Shown here one piece after another: positions 27,797 through 37,616 of a stretch of 54,621 bases of DNA. This DNA comes from Methanobacteriota archaeon (GTDB taxonomy: Archaea; Thermoplasmatota; Thermoplasmata; RBG-16-68-12): assembly GCA_005878955.1 (NCBI GenBank), contig VBMI01000091.1:1-54621 (forward strand), written 5' to 3'. Each line of letters opens with the position of its first letter. Within the stretch, counting starts at the first letter, position 1. The translations under genes were made by a program, and so were the position numbers. The notes beneath the pieces are model-generated. The model saw nothing but the letters and a program-made list of their open reading frames with translations. It searched no databases and had not been told where the DNA came from.

Positions 27797-28480
27797 ATGG
27801 CGAACCTGCTCAACTTCAACGCGTCCCGGGATCTCGGGTTCTCCCATCTGCGGGAGCTAGAGTTCGACCTCAACCGGACCCTCAACTTCGACCCGAACCG
27901 CGACCTCGTCTTCCAGCCGAACCGGGACCTCGGGTTCGGGAAGCGGGGGGTGCTGTTCCGCGGGTACGCATGCCCGAACTGCGGGGCGATCGTCTCCCCA
28001 GACGCCACGTCGTGCTCGGAGTGCGGGGCGGAGTTCCAGACGCCGGAAATCCGTGGCGCGCCGCTGAAGGCGGTCGTCCAGACCTCGAAGTTCGAGCGGG
28101 AGGGCGAGCCCGCGCCCGCTCCGCCCCCGCAAATGCCCCCGCCGCCCGCGCCCCGGAGCGCACCGCTCCCCCCGCCGCCGATGCGCGCCTCGCCCCGGCC
28201 GCCGGCCCCGACGCCTCCCGCCGCCCCATCCACGACCGCTCCCTCCGGCTCGCGGTTCTGTCCGAACTGCGGGGCCCGCTCCTGGCAGGGGGACATGTTC
28301 TGCTGGAACTGCGGGGCGAGGTTCACCGGATCGGCGAAGGTCGCGACGACGAGCCCCACCGGGGCCGGCGTCCCGTCGACCGCGGAGTCGGTCCAGCTCC
28401 CGCCGAAGAAGGTGAAGAAGGTCACGAAGGACTGGCAGGACACGGGGAAGAGCCTGTCCGAGTACGCGGAGGAGAAGTGA
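27797..28480 (+). CDS. Double zinc-ribbon protein with an octapeptide-periodic N-terminus
   Basis: FNASRDLG/FSHLRELE/FDLNRTLN/FDPNRDLV/FQPNRDLG/FGKRGVLF, then CPNCG...CSECG and CPNCG...CWNCG. Confidence 0.8.
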   Translation: MANLLNFNASRDLGFSHLRELEFDLNRTLNFDPNRDLVFQPNRDLGFGKRGVLFRGYACPNCGAIVSPDATSCSECGAEFQTPEIRGAPLKAVVQTSKFEREGEPAPAPPPQMPPPPAPRSAPLPPPPMRASPRPPAPTPPAAPSTTAPSGSRFCPNCGARSWQGDMFCWNCGARFTGSAKVATTSPTGAGVPSTAESVQLPPKKVKKVTKDWQDTGKSLSEYAEEK

Positions 28481-28484
28481 TCCT

Positions 28485-29087
28485 GTGGCCGACATTGTGA
28501 TCGTTTACCTCGTGATCACCCTCATCTTCGCCATCCTCCTGGTCGCGATGGGACTCCTGGGCGGCCTGGGAGGGGTCTTCGACATCCACCTCGATGTCGG
28601 CCACGGGGTGGACGTCGGAGGTGGAGGCGTTGACACGGGCGGGATCGGCCACGATGTCTCCACGGACTCCGGCCAGTTCGCGGGCTCGGGGATCTCGCCC
28701 CTCAGCCTCCCGATTCTGTTCGTATTCGGGACGTTTTTCGGCGCCTTCGGGACGATGCTCGAGATCACCCAGGCCTTCCCCACGATCGCCGTCCCGTTCT
28801 TCGCCGGGGTGTTCTCCGCCGTCATCACGGCGGTGATCTACTTCATCATGGTCCGCGTCTTCGTCAAGAGCCAGGCCGCCAGCGAATACCGTCTCAAGGA
28901 CCTGGTGGGCTCCAACGGGGAGATCACGGTTCCCGTGGAACCCGGCTCTCGAGGACAGGTCCTCGTCATGACGGACGCGGCCGGACGGACGCTTCTCTCG
29001 GCCGTCTCGAGCACGAGCCTGAGGACGGGGGACCGCGTGACTGTCAAGGGAGTCGAGGGAAACTCCCTCGTCGTTGAAAAGGTGTGA
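28485..29087 (+). CDS. NfeD-like membrane protein with C-terminal OB-like domain
   Basis: N-terminal TM segments; LKDLVGSNGEITVPVEPGSRGQVLVMTDAAGRTLLSA...TGDRVTVKGVEGNSLVVEKV; upstream of flotillin. Confidence 0.75.
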   Translation: MADIVIVYLVITLIFAILLVAMGLLGGLGGVFDIHLDVGHGVDVGGGGVDTGGIGHDVSTDSGQFAGSGISPLSLPILFVFGTFFGAFGTMLEITQAFPTIAVPFFAGVFSAVITAVIYFIMVRVFVKSQAASEYRLKDLVGSNGEITVPVEPGSRGQVLVMTDAAGRTLLSAVSSTSLRTGDRVTVKGVEGNSLVVEKV

Positions 29088-29102
29088 AAGGGGAGGAGAG
29101 CA

Positions 29103-30572
29103 ATGGCATTGGAAGACACGCTGATATTGGTAGTGTTGATCGCGGTGCCGCTGGCCGTGCTGGGGCTGATCGGGGCCTACGCGGCTCGGTACAAGAAGGT
29201 CCCGCCCGATGCGGCAATGGTCGTGTACGGACGCCGCTTCGGGGGACGGGGGTATGACGTCATCAGGGGCGGCGGGAAGTTCATCCTGCCGATCGTTGAG
29301 AGCTACCGGTTCCTCCCGCTCGGGATCCGGACCCTCGACGTCATCGTGAACGAGATCGTCACCGACGTCACCCGGAGCGGCGCGCGGGTGAACATCAAGG
29401 CCGTGGCCCAAGTGAGGATCTCGGACGACCCGGACGTCCTGAGGACGGCGGCGGGCCAGCTCCTGCACAAGTCCGATGACGAGATCAACGAAATCGCACT
29501 GAAGACCCTCGAGGGCCACGTCCGAGGCGTTTGCGCGACCCTGACGATCGAGCAGGTGAACAGCGACCGGGACGCGATCGCGTCAAAGATCCTCACGATG
29601 GCGGGCGAGGACCTGAAGAACCTCGGAATCGAGATCCGATCGTTCGTGATCAAGGAGATCGAGGACGAACACGGGTACCTCGACGCCCTCGGCATCAAGC
29701 GGACGGAAGAGGTCAAGCGGGACGCCAGGGTCGGGAAGGCGAATGCGAACCGGGAGGCGACGATCGCGGAGGCCATCGCCGCACAGCTGGCGGAGAAGGC
29801 GAACGCGGACGCCGAGGCGCAGGTCGCCACGTTCCACCGGGACCGCGACGTCATCCGGTACAAGGCCGAAGGAGAGGTGGAGACGGAGCGGTCGAACCGG
29901 GAGATCTCCTTCCAGATGCAGACCGCCCGCCGGAACCAGGAGCTCGTCGTCGAGCAGACGAAGATCGACATCCGCCAGAAAGAGCAGCAGGTCCTCGTCC
30001 AGACGCAGGAAGTCCTCCGGCGCCAGCAGGAGCAGGCCGCAGATCAGGTCGTCCCCGCGAAGGCGAAGGCGGATGCCGTCGCCGCGGAGGCGGACGGCGA
30101 GAAGCGGCGCCTGGTGACGACCGCCGAGGGCGAGAAGGAGCGCGCGATCCTCGTCGCGGAAGGCGAGAAGGAGCGGCTCTCCCGCGTCGCCCAGGGCGAG
30201 GCGGAGCGGATCCGCCAAGAGGGGACCGCGGAGGCGGACATCATCCGCCTCAAGGGCGAGGCGAACGCGTACGCAATCAAGGCGACCGGGCTCGCCGAAG
30301 CGGAGGCGATGCGCGCGAAGGCGGCCTCGTGGGAGCAGTACGGCAAGGCCGCAATCACGCAGATGATCGTCGAGAAGCTCCCGGAGATCGTCGCGAACGC
30401 CGCGAAGTCCCTCGAGACGACGGAGAAGCTCATCATCATGGGGGACCGCGGGCCGTCCCAGCTCGTGAGCAGCGTCGTGGACATCGCCGCGACCGCGCCC
30501 GCCCTGGTGAAGAGCCTCACCGGGATGGACCTGACGGACCTCGCGGGCAAGTTGAAGGACGTCGTCAAGTAG
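29103..30572 (+). CDS. Flotillin (SPFH) family protein
   Basis: VPPDAAMVVYGRRFGGRGYDVIRGGGKFILPIVESYRFLPLGIRTLDV; EA-rich coiled coil. Confidence 0.92.
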   Translation: MALEDTLILVVLIAVPLAVLGLIGAYAARYKKVPPDAAMVVYGRRFGGRGYDVIRGGGKFILPIVESYRFLPLGIRTLDVIVNEIVTDVTRSGARVNIKAVAQVRISDDPDVLRTAAGQLLHKSDDEINEIALKTLEGHVRGVCATLTIEQVNSDRDAIASKILTMAGEDLKNLGIEIRSFVIKEIEDEHGYLDALGIKRTEEVKRDARVGKANANREATIAEAIAAQLAEKANADAEAQVATFHRDRDVIRYKAEGEVETERSNREISFQMQTARRNQELVVEQTKIDIRQKEQQVLVQTQEVLRRQQEQAADQVVPAKAKADAVAAEADGEKRRLVTTAEGEKERAILVAEGEKERLSRVAQGEAERIRQEGTAEADIIRLKGEANAYAIKATGLAEAEAMRAKAASWEQYGKAAITQMIVEKLPEIVANAAKSLETTEKLIIMGDRGPSQLVSSVVDIAATAPALVKSLTGMDLTDLAGKLKDVVK

Positions 30573-30583
30573 CCCGCGCCATA

Positions 30584-30605
30584 AGGGACGCCGCGCGGCG
30601 TCCCT
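30584..30605 (+). terminator. Perfect hairpin after the flotillin gene
   Basis: AGGGACGCCGCGCGGCGTCCCT (22-bp palindrome) followed by CCTTTCCATTTC. Confidence 0.55.
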
Positions 30606-30632
30606 CCTTTCCATTTCAATGCGGGTGACCCC

Positions 30633-30791
30633 GTGAGAATCGCCTCCGTGGAGTGGACGCTCGGGAAGGACCCCGAGGTCCTCGTCGAGGTCTACACCAC
30701 CGAGTCCCTGCTCGAAGCGGTTCTGGGGGCACTCCTCGAGGATCCCGCCGCGATGGCGAAGGCGATGAAGCTCCTCAAGCAGGCCGCGTAA
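30633..30791 (+). CDS. Small (52 aa) hypothetical protein
   Basis: GTG start; VRIASVEWTLGKDPEVLVEVYTTESLLEAVLGALLEDPAAMAKAMKLLKQAA*; not in the ORF track. Confidence 0.4.
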   Translation: MRIASVEWTLGKDPEVLVEVYTTESLLEAVLGALLEDPAAMAKAMKLLKQAA

Positions 30792-30839
30792 CCCCGGTGG
30801 CGGTCGTGCCTCTCGGCCCCCGAGTTTCCCGTGGCGGGC

Positions 30840-31697
30840 TTAGACCATCCGGTGGACCCATATCGTATACGCGATCGTCGTGCCCGTCTCCAACACGAGC
30901 ATCTTGATCGTGATGTTGGGCCTCGTGAGGTCGATCGTGAGGTCTGCGGGAATGATGAAGCTCAGGAAGAAACGGGTGTTCGCGAGGCTGCCCAACCATG
31001 GCGCGGCAGAGCTGTACATGCCGCCGATCGCCGATCCGTTCCCCGCGTCCTCGAACCACACCCGGACATGGGCGCCGTTCGCGTCCGTGGTTCCCAGGAA
31101 CGTGAAGGCGCCTGGAGAGGACCCCGCCGGGGCCCAAGCCACGGCGACCTGTGGCGTCTTGTGTCCCGGAGCCTTCTGCGTGTAGGCCTCGTTGCCGCCC
31201 GACGGGACGAAGTTCGGGACCCGGACGAGGAAATCGGTCTCGTAGTAGTACCCGACGGGCGCGCGATACGGCGTGATCAGCATCGAGTTCACGAGGACCC
31301 GATTCGGGGCATCTGCGGGGAGCACCAGGGTCTCGTGGAAGTGGCCGTCCGTCCACCGGGACTGGAGGACGAGGGGGTCTGCGGTCGTCGGAAGTCCCGC
31401 GATCGGGTTTCCGAGCCCGGGGTTCGAGCCCACGCGGAACCAGATCTCGACCGCGTACCCGAAGGGATACGTGCAGCCCGCGACGGTGAAGGCGCCGGAC
31501 GGGGCGTCCGCGGGATTGAACGTAATGTACATCTCCATTCGATCCTCGAGGGAGCAGACCGGGAACGTCGCGGCCGAGGCGACCGGCACGAGCAGAGACA
31601 ACGCGGCGGAGGTGAGTAGGATTATCGCGGCAACGGCGATCCCGATTCTCGTTTCCTTCCCGCGCGATCGATTCCAGACGACGCCTCTCGTACGCAT
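30840..31697 (-). CDS. Secreted hypothetical protein
   Basis: Signal peptide IGIAVAAIILLTSAALSLLVPVASAA. Confidence 0.7.
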   Translation of the reverse strand: MRTRGVVWNRSRGKETRIGIAVAAIILLTSAALSLLVPVASAATFPVCSLEDRMEMYITFNPADAPSGAFTVAGCTYPFGYAVEIWFRVGSNPGLGNPIAGLPTTADPLVLQSRWTDGHFHETLVLPADAPNRVLVNSMLITPYRAPVGYYYETDFLVRVPNFVPSGGNEAYTQKAPGHKTPQVAVAWAPAGSSPGAFTFLGTTDANGAHVRVWFEDAGNGSAIGGMYSSAAPWLGSLANTRFFLSFIIPADLTIDLTRPNITIKMLVLETGTTIAYTIWVHRMV

Positions 31698-31803
31698 CGC
31701 ACCACCGGCAGGCGGACGGGCGCGGTGGCTAGAAGCGGGTTCCGTTCCGCCTATCAGCGATGACCGGTCACCGATGAGTATCAGGGGGCGAATCCCGGGA
31801 GGT

Positions 31804-32049
31804 TCACGTCCCGCCGACGCTCATCACGACGACGTCCTTGATCGCCTTCATCCCCTGGAACGGGAGGACGATCCGGCCCTGCGGGTCCGTCTTGAACAGC
31901 CGCGGTTCGACCTCCTCGGCGGGGACCACGAGAACGTTCTCCACCTTGCCCGAGTGGGTGTCGATGATGAAGTTCTCGATCATGCCGAGGATCTGCCCGT
32001 CCTGCGTCATGACGGTCTTGCCTCTAAGCTCAGTAGCGAATTTCTTCAT
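31804..32049 (-). CDS. PRC-barrel domain protein
   Basis: MKKFATELRGKTVMTQDGQILGMIENFIIDTHSGKVENVLVVPAEEVEPRLFKTDPQGRIVLPFQGMKAIKDVVVM. Confidence 0.85.
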   Translation of the reverse strand: MKKFATELRGKTVMTQDGQILGMIENFIIDTHSGKVENVLVVPAEEVEPRLFKTDPQGRIVLPFQGMKAIKDVVVMSVGGT

Positions 32050-32141
32050 CCCATCACGTCCCTTCCGACGCTGGGGCGACATCCCTCGCAGGGCTATTTG
32101 AGGCTTGTTGCGACGGCGGGGGAAATGGGAGAGGACCCGCC

Positions 32142-32792
32142 CTAGTGGGCGGGCGAGGCTCGGGCCCACGGCTTTCTCTGGAGGAGGGGCACCGCGAACA
32201 CGATTCCCGTGAGGAGCGTCGCCGCCGTCCAGAGCCACCAGCCGGCCGCGGCCCCCCAGGTGAGGGTGTAGTCGTTGCTCCCGGGTCCGTTCACCGCGGC
32301 GCTGCCGACGAAGCCGGAGATCGCGGTGTCCAGGTCGAGGTTCGCGGCCGACCCGATCGCGACCGCGGGGTAGAGGACGGCGGTGATCCCGAGGGCGAGG
32401 GACGCGAGGGTCACGATGAGCATGACCGTCTGCGGGATCTTCCGGGGGCGAGCGAGGAACTGGAGGAGTCCGAGCACGAAGAGCGACGCGACGTAGGCGG
32501 ACGCGACCCCGTACGAGGTCCCGACCGCATCCCGGACCCGGAAGTCCGCGAAGCTCGGGCTCGTGTACGGGGTCACGGTCGTCCCCGACCACGCCCCGTT
32601 CTGCCACTGCTCATGGGTCACGACCGACCACCCGTACGTCCAACGGTCGACGTCCCCGCCGGCCACCGTCTGGTCGTACATCCAGATCGGCTGGGCCAGG
32701 GCGACGATCCCGAGGACGAACGCCAGGCCCGTCAACAGGAACGGCCAGCCCAGGGCGCGCACACGTTTCACGTAGGAACCGAACGTCTTCAT
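32142..32792 (-). CDS. Membrane protein
   Basis: MKTFGSYVKRVRALGWPFLLTGLAFVLGIVALAQPIW; about four TM segments. Confidence 0.65.
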   Translation of the reverse strand: MKTFGSYVKRVRALGWPFLLTGLAFVLGIVALAQPIWMYDQTVAGGDVDRWTYGWSVVTHEQWQNGAWSGTTVTPYTSPSFADFRVRDAVGTSYGVASAYVASLFVLGLLQFLARPRKIPQTVMLIVTLASLALGITAVLYPAVAIGSAANLDLDTAISGFVGSAAVNGPGSNDYTLTWGAAAGWWLWTAATLLTGIVFAVPLLQRKPWARASPAH

Positions 32793-32879
32793 GGTTCGAC
32801 CTTCCCGGCGCACCGGGGTCCCGGATAGAAACGGCTTCCGTAGTGGGTATCAGGCCTGACTATCAGAGATGGGAGGAGC

Positions 32880-35111
32880 TCAGCGGAAATACCCGAGGGC
32901 CATCTCTTCCTTCCGGCGGGCGACGCCCTTCTCGAGGTCCCGGCCGATCCGCTCGTAGAACTTCATCGTCTCCTCGTCGATCGACGGGCGGACCGCCTTC
33001 ATCGCCTCCTGGAAGTGGGGCATGGTGACCTTCTTCGCCTTCTTGTTCTCCCGGAGGGCGATCATCGCCGCCTCGCGGCAGAGCCCCTCGATGTCGGCCC
33101 CCGTGTACCCTTCGAGATCCACGGCGAGCTCCTCGATGTCGACCCCTTCCAGGGGCATCTCCTTCGTGTGGACCCGGAGGATCTCGAGGCGGGCGTTCCT
33201 GTCGGGGACGGGGACGAGGATGATCCGGTCGTACCGGCCCGTCCTCAGGAGGGCGGGGTCCACCATGTCCGGCCGGTTCGTGGCCCCGATCACGACGACG
33301 CCCTCGAGGCTCTCCAGGCCGTCCAGGCTCGTGAGGAGCTGGTTCACGACCCGCTCGCTCACCCCGCTGTCCGCGTCGAACCCGCGGCGGTGCGCGATCG
33401 CGTCGATCTCGTCGAGGAACACGACGCAGGGCGCGACCTGCTTCGCCTTCTTGAAGATCATCCGGACCGCCTTCTCGCTCTCCCCGACCCACTTCGACAT
33501 CACCTCGGGGCCCTTGATCGAGATGAAGTTCGCCTCGCTCTCCGTCGCGACGGCCTTCGCGAGGAGGGTCTTGCCGGTCCCCGGGGGACCGTACAGGAGG
33601 ATCCCGCGGGGCGGGCGGATCCCCATCCGCTTGAACGCCTCCGGCTCCTTGAGGGGCATCTCGACCGCCTCCCTCAGCTTCATCTTGACGTCCTCGAGCC
33701 CACCGACGTCGCCCCACGTGATGTGCGGCACCTCCACGAGGACCTCCCGCATCGCGCTCGGCTCGACCTCCTTGAGGGCCGTCTTGAAGTCCTCCACCGT
33801 GACCCGCATCCGCTCGAGCACCTCGGGCGGGATCGGCTTGTCGAGGTCGATGTCCGGGAGGTACCGCCGCAGGGCCTTCATCGCCGCCTCCCGCGCGAGC
33901 GCCGCGAGGTCCGCCCCGACGAATCCGTGGGTCACGTTCGCGAGCTCCGAGAGCAGGCCGTCCCTCTCGTCCTCGGAACCCTCGATCGGCATCCCGCGCG
34001 TGTGGATCTGGAGGATCTCCTTCCGGCCGATCCGGTCCGGCACCCCGATCTCGATCTCCCGGTCGAACCGGCCGGGGCGCCGGAGCGCGGGGTCGATCGC
34101 CTCGTCGCGGTTCGTCGCGCCGATCACGATCACCTGGCCGCGGCCGCTCAAGCCGTCCATCAGAGTGAGGAGCTGGGCGACGACCCGACGCTCCACTTCG
34201 CCCGTGACCTCCTCCCGCCGCGGGGCGATGGAGTCGAGTTCGTCGATGAACAGGATCGACGGTGCGTTCTTCTGCGCCTCCTCGAATTTCTCCCGGAGCC
34301 GCTCCTCGGACTGGCCGTAGTACTTCGACATGATCTCCGGGCCCTGGATGGAGTAGAAGTTCGCGCCCGCCTCGTTCGCGACGGCCTTCGCGATCAGGGT
34401 CTTCCCGGTCCCCGGCGGCCCGAACAGGAGGACGCCCTTCGGCGGGTCGATCCCGAGGCGCTCGAACAGCTCCGCGTGCTTGAGCGGGAGCTCGATCATC
34501 TCCCGGACCTTGCGGAGCTCCTCCTTCAGCCCGCCGATGTCCTCGTACGTGACCGTCGGGGTGAGGACCTCGCCTTCGCGGACGGGCTCCTCCTTCATCT
34601 CGATGATTGTGTCGTCGACGATCTGGACGACGCCCTTCGGGATCACCTTGATGACCATGAACGGGAGCGCGCCCCCCATCAACGCGATGCCTGGGACGAT
34701 CACGACGTCCCCCTTCGTGAGCGGGCGCTTCAGGAGTCCGCGCTTCACGAAGTTCTCGATCCCCTGGCCGAAGCTGATCTTGTGGCCCTCGGAGATGATC
34801 GGCGCGATCGTGACCCGCTCCGCGGCGAACACCTCCGCCTTGCGGACCTCGACCTTGTCCCCGATGGAGACCCCGACGTTCCGACGCACGAGCCCGTCGA
34901 TGCGGACGATGCCCTTCCCCTCGTCCTCCTGCATCACGCGGAACAGTTTCGCGGCGGTGGACTTCTTCCCGATGATCTCGATGATCTCGCCGACGTCCAC
35001 GCCGAGGGCCATGCGGGTCTTCGTGTCGACGCGCGCGCGGCCGAGGCCTACGTCCGACTGGGGGGCTTCGGCGACCTTGAGAACGACCCTTTCGGGCACG
35101 CGAGGTTCCAA
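32880..35111 (-). CDS. CDC48/VAT family AAA ATPase
   Basis: Two Walker A motifs ([34 protein letters not shown]) and an N-terminal CDC48 N domain. Confidence 0.97.
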   Translation of the reverse strand: MEPRVPERVVLKVAEAPQSDVGLGRARVDTKTRMALGVDVGEIIEIIGKKSTAAKLFRVMQEDEGKGIVRIDGLVRRNVGVSIGDKVEVRKAEVFAAERVTIAPIISEGHKISFGQGIENFVKRGLLKRPLTKGDVVIVPGIALMGGALPFMVIKVIPKGVVQIVDDTIIEMKEEPVREGEVLTPTVTYEDIGGLKEELRKVREMIELPLKHAELFERLGIDPPKGVLLFGPPGTGKTLIAKAVANEAGANFYSIQGPEIMSKYYGQSEERLREKFEEAQKNAPSILFIDELDSIAPRREEVTGEVERRVVAQLLTLMDGLSGRGQVIVIGATNRDEAIDPALRRPGRFDREIEIGVPDRIGRKEILQIHTRGMPIEGSEDERDGLLSELANVTHGFVGADLAALAREAAMKALRRYLPDIDLDKPIPPEVLERMRVTVEDFKTALKEVEPSAMREVLVEVPHITWGDVGGLEDVKMKLREAVEMPLKEPEAFKRMGIRPPRGILLYGPPGTGKTLLAKAVATESEANFISIKGPEVMSKWVGESEKAVRMIFKKAKQVAPCVVFLDEIDAIAHRRGFDADSGVSERVVNQLLTSLDGLESLEGVVVIGATNRPDMVDPALLRTGRYDRIILVPVPDRNARLEILRVHTKEMPLEGVDIEELAVDLEGYTGADIEGLCREAAMIALRENKKAKKVTMPHFQEAMKAVRPSIDEETMKFYERIGRDLEKGVARRKEEMALGYFR

Positions 35112-35147
35112 ACCTCCAAGGCCCTTATAAAATTGTCCACGTCATTG

Positions 35148-36221
35148 TCATTCGGTGGACGGGCCCTCCGGCGGCGTCGGAGGGACCGACGGGCTCGGCG
35201 GGTTTGGCGGGGCCGCAGGGGGCGGCGGAGGAGGTGCGCCGGCATGCCCGGCGTGCCCCGCGTGATCGCTTCCTCCCCCGTACGTGCGTCGCTCGCGCAC
35301 CTCGGAGGACTCGTGGACCGTGAGCTCGCGGGCCTCGACGACGCCGATGCGGCAGTGCGGCCCGATCTCGACCTCCTCGCCCGCGACGCGGTTCGCGGTC
35401 GCGCACTCGATGGTAATCTCGCGGCCCTCAATTGTGTCCACGCTCAGGGAGCAGCGGCCCCGGTAGAACCCGCCCGGGCGCTGGACGTGGATCTCCGTGC
35501 CGACGAGGGCGGGCGCGGTCACGTCCCCGCTCAACTCGATATTGATTTCCCTCGACTCGATCGGGCCGCCGAACTTCCCGCCGCCGGCGAGCATGAACTC
35601 CCGCGCGATCGTGCGGCCCCCGACGTCCGCGCTGCCACGGATGTGGACCTCGCGCCCCTCGAGGTCGCCGCCGACGGAGAGCGAACCGGAGGTGTGGATC
35701 TCGTTCGCACGCAGCTCCCCGGCGACCCGTGCGGACCCCGCTGCGTGGAACTCGCGCGCGTTGACGTTGCCCTCGAACACGCACGACCCCGCGGTCTTCG
35801 CGAAGTCTGCCTCCAGGTCTCCGGCGACGCGGCCCGCTCCCGCGGACTTGAACTCCCGCGTCCGCACCGGGTGGCCTGTCACGACGCCGCTCCCCGCGAT
35901 CTTCACGGCGCCGTTCGTCGTCACGACGCCCTTGCCGAAGTCGGAGAACTCGATCCCGCGGAGCGTGGGCTCGATGGAGTCCCGGACCCGGCGCTCGAGC
36001 TCCGGTAGGTTCCGCAGGGCGGGCTCGAGGGACTCGTGGATCGCCCGCTCGATGAGCCGGCCGATGTCCTCGGGGCGGCCCTCGTCCCCGTCCCTTCGCG
36101 CGGGCGCCTCCTCCTCGGGCATCGCCTCATGGCGGGCCTTGATCTCCAGGTACGTCTTCTCGGAGATCTCGCCCCGGGCGAGGCGCTCCTCGAGCCGACG
36201 GAGGATCTCCGCCCGGTTCAT
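35148..36221 (-). CDS. Polymer-forming/bactofilin-like beta-repeat protein with N-terminal SHOCT-like segment
   Basis: ILRRLEERLARGEISEKTYLEIKARHEAM, then many G-rich beta rungs (KSAGAGRVAGDLEADFAKTAGSCVFEGNVNAREFHAAGSARVAGEL...). Confidence 0.7.
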   Translation of the reverse strand: MNRAEILRRLEERLARGEISEKTYLEIKARHEAMPEEEAPARRDGDEGRPEDIGRLIERAIHESLEPALRNLPELERRVRDSIEPTLRGIEFSDFGKGVVTTNGAVKIAGSGVVTGHPVRTREFKSAGAGRVAGDLEADFAKTAGSCVFEGNVNAREFHAAGSARVAGELRANEIHTSGSLSVGGDLEGREVHIRGSADVGGRTIAREFMLAGGGKFGGPIESREINIELSGDVTAPALVGTEIHVQRPGGFYRGRCSLSVDTIEGREITIECATANRVAGEEVEIGPHCRIGVVEARELTVHESSEVRERRTYGGGSDHAGHAGHAGAPPPPPPAAPPNPPSPSVPPTPPEGPSTE

Positions 36222-36310
36222 CGGAGCACCACGGTGTAGGGCGCTCGGCCCTCGGTGTCGAGGTAGATCGTGACCTCGGTCGCGTTCTTGACCGGCTTCT
36301 TCTCGGACAT
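36218..36310 (-). CDS. 30-aa microprotein, paralogue of 18010..18099
   Basis: MSEKKPVKNATEVTIYLDTEGRAPYTVVLR*; stop overlaps the start of 35148..36221 (ATGA); TAAATAG box about 22-28 nt upstream. Confidence 0.6.
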   Translation of the reverse strand: MSEKKPVKNATEVTIYLDTEGRAPYTVVLR

Positions 36311-36440
36311 GAGGGTTCCAAACGACGCCCGTCTATTTAGGCGAGCTTCACGGGCGCCGAGGAAAGCCTCCACGAACTAAGGGACAAGCTCAACCCGCAT
36401 GTTGAACAAGCTTTGAACCCCGACCCCGCCATGCCGCGAC

Positions 36441-36863
36441 GTGGCGGACGACCCCCTCGAGGTCCTGCGGATCGCCGCGTCACCGACGCGCCTCCAGATC
36501 CTCAAGCTGCTGCAACAGGGCTTCGACCACCCCGAGGACCTCGCGAAGAAGATGAAGGTCCGGCGCCAGGCGATCGACAAGCAGCTGCTCGAGCTGTTCA
36601 ACTGGGGGCTCGTCGACCGCACGGCCGTGTTCCCTCCCGGGGGGAGGCCGCGCATCGTGTACCAGGTCACGCCGCGCGGGAAGGGGCTCGTGGACCTCCT
36701 AGAGAAGGCCGTGCACGACTACCGGGAGAGCTTCCGGGAGGACTTCCGCCGCTCCCTGGCGGAGCTCGAGGCGCAGCTCGCGGCGGGGGAGATCGCGGAG
36801 GAGATGTACTTCAAGAAGCGCAAGGACATCGAGGCCCGCTACGACTGGGTCAAGGGAGGGTGA
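36441..36863 (+). CDS. Winged-helix regulator with C-terminal SHOCT-like segment
   Basis: DPLEVLRIAASPTRLQILKLLQQGFDHPEDLAKKMKVRRQAIDKQLLELFNWGLV...LAELEAQLAAGEIAEEMYFKKRKDIEARY. Confidence 0.8.
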   Translation: MADDPLEVLRIAASPTRLQILKLLQQGFDHPEDLAKKMKVRRQAIDKQLLELFNWGLVDRTAVFPPGGRPRIVYQVTPRGKGLVDLLEKAVHDYRESFREDFRRSLAELEAQLAAGEIAEEMYFKKRKDIEARYDWVKGG

Positions 36864-36872
36864 GGTCCGCTC

Positions 36873-37616
36873 TCATGCGTGCTCCCGCTGCCTCCGGATC
36901 GCCTCGTCGAGCGTGATGTCCCCCCGGGCCACCTGGGACGCGAGCGCCTTCGTGATCGTCACCCCGCCCTCGCTCCGGACCCGGCTCCTCCGCTGGATGT
37001 CCCGCACCTCGCCCGGCGTCGGCTCGACGTCGTACGGGGGCCGGGCCCGCACGCCGGGGACGAACGCGATCTTGATCGCCGCGTCGATGTCGGGCTCCTC
37101 GGTCCGGTCCGTGGTCCCCGCCTCGTCCACGATCTCGGAGACCAGGTCCTCGCGGGCGAGCGCGTTCAGGATCCGGTTCCGGTTCGTCCGGTCCCCGTGG
37201 CCCACGCGGACCCGTTGGCGGGAGGAGGGGAACGTGCGCAGGGCCTCCCGCACGATCCCGGCGACGTCCTCCGGGGCGGGGGCGTGGTACGTCGCGAGCA
37301 CCTGGCCGTCGCCGACGACCGCGACCCCGGGCTCCGCGCCCGGGTCGATCCCCACGAGCACCTCCTCCCACCGGGTCTTCCCCTGGAGGATCTGGAGGGC
37401 GCGCGCGATCGCGGTTCCGATGTCCTCGACCGCGACGACGTTCCGCTTCCCCACCCGCTCGACCTCCTTCGGGGAGGTCACGATCACCCCGACGTTCTCC
37501 GGGATCCGGCGGGAGAACGACAGGCTCACGAACGGGATGTCGCGGGCCTTCAGCTCCGCCACGAGGTCGTGGTAGAGGCGGAAGTCCTCGGTCATCAGGC
37601 CCATGACCTTTCGCAT
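36873..37616 (-). CDS. Conserved protein with a predicted RNase H-like motif
   Basis: EEVLVGIDPGAEPGVAVVGDGQVLATYHAPAPEDVAGIVREAL. Confidence 0.65.
   Translation of the reverse strand: MRKVMGLMTEDFRLYHDLVAELKARDIPFVSLSFSRRIPENVGVIVTSPKEVERVGKRNVVAVEDIGTAIARALQILQGKTRWEEVLVGIDPGAEPGVAVVGDGQVLATYHAPAPEDVAGIVREALRTFPSSRQRVRVGHGDRTNRNRILNALAREDLVSEIVDEAGTTDRTEEPDIDAAIKIAFVPGVRARPPYDVEPTPGEVRDIQRRSRVRSEGGVTITKALASQVARGDITLDEAIRRQREHA

Noticed and set aside
33015-36008. 997-aa plus-strand ORF opposite CDC48, and similar long ORFs (24095..26278, 41923..43188, 45490..48093, 10924..13947 beyond the MFS part)
   Set aside because: Low-complexity R/G/P/D/H-rich translations antisense to or out of frame with clear genes; an artefact of high GC and few stop codons.
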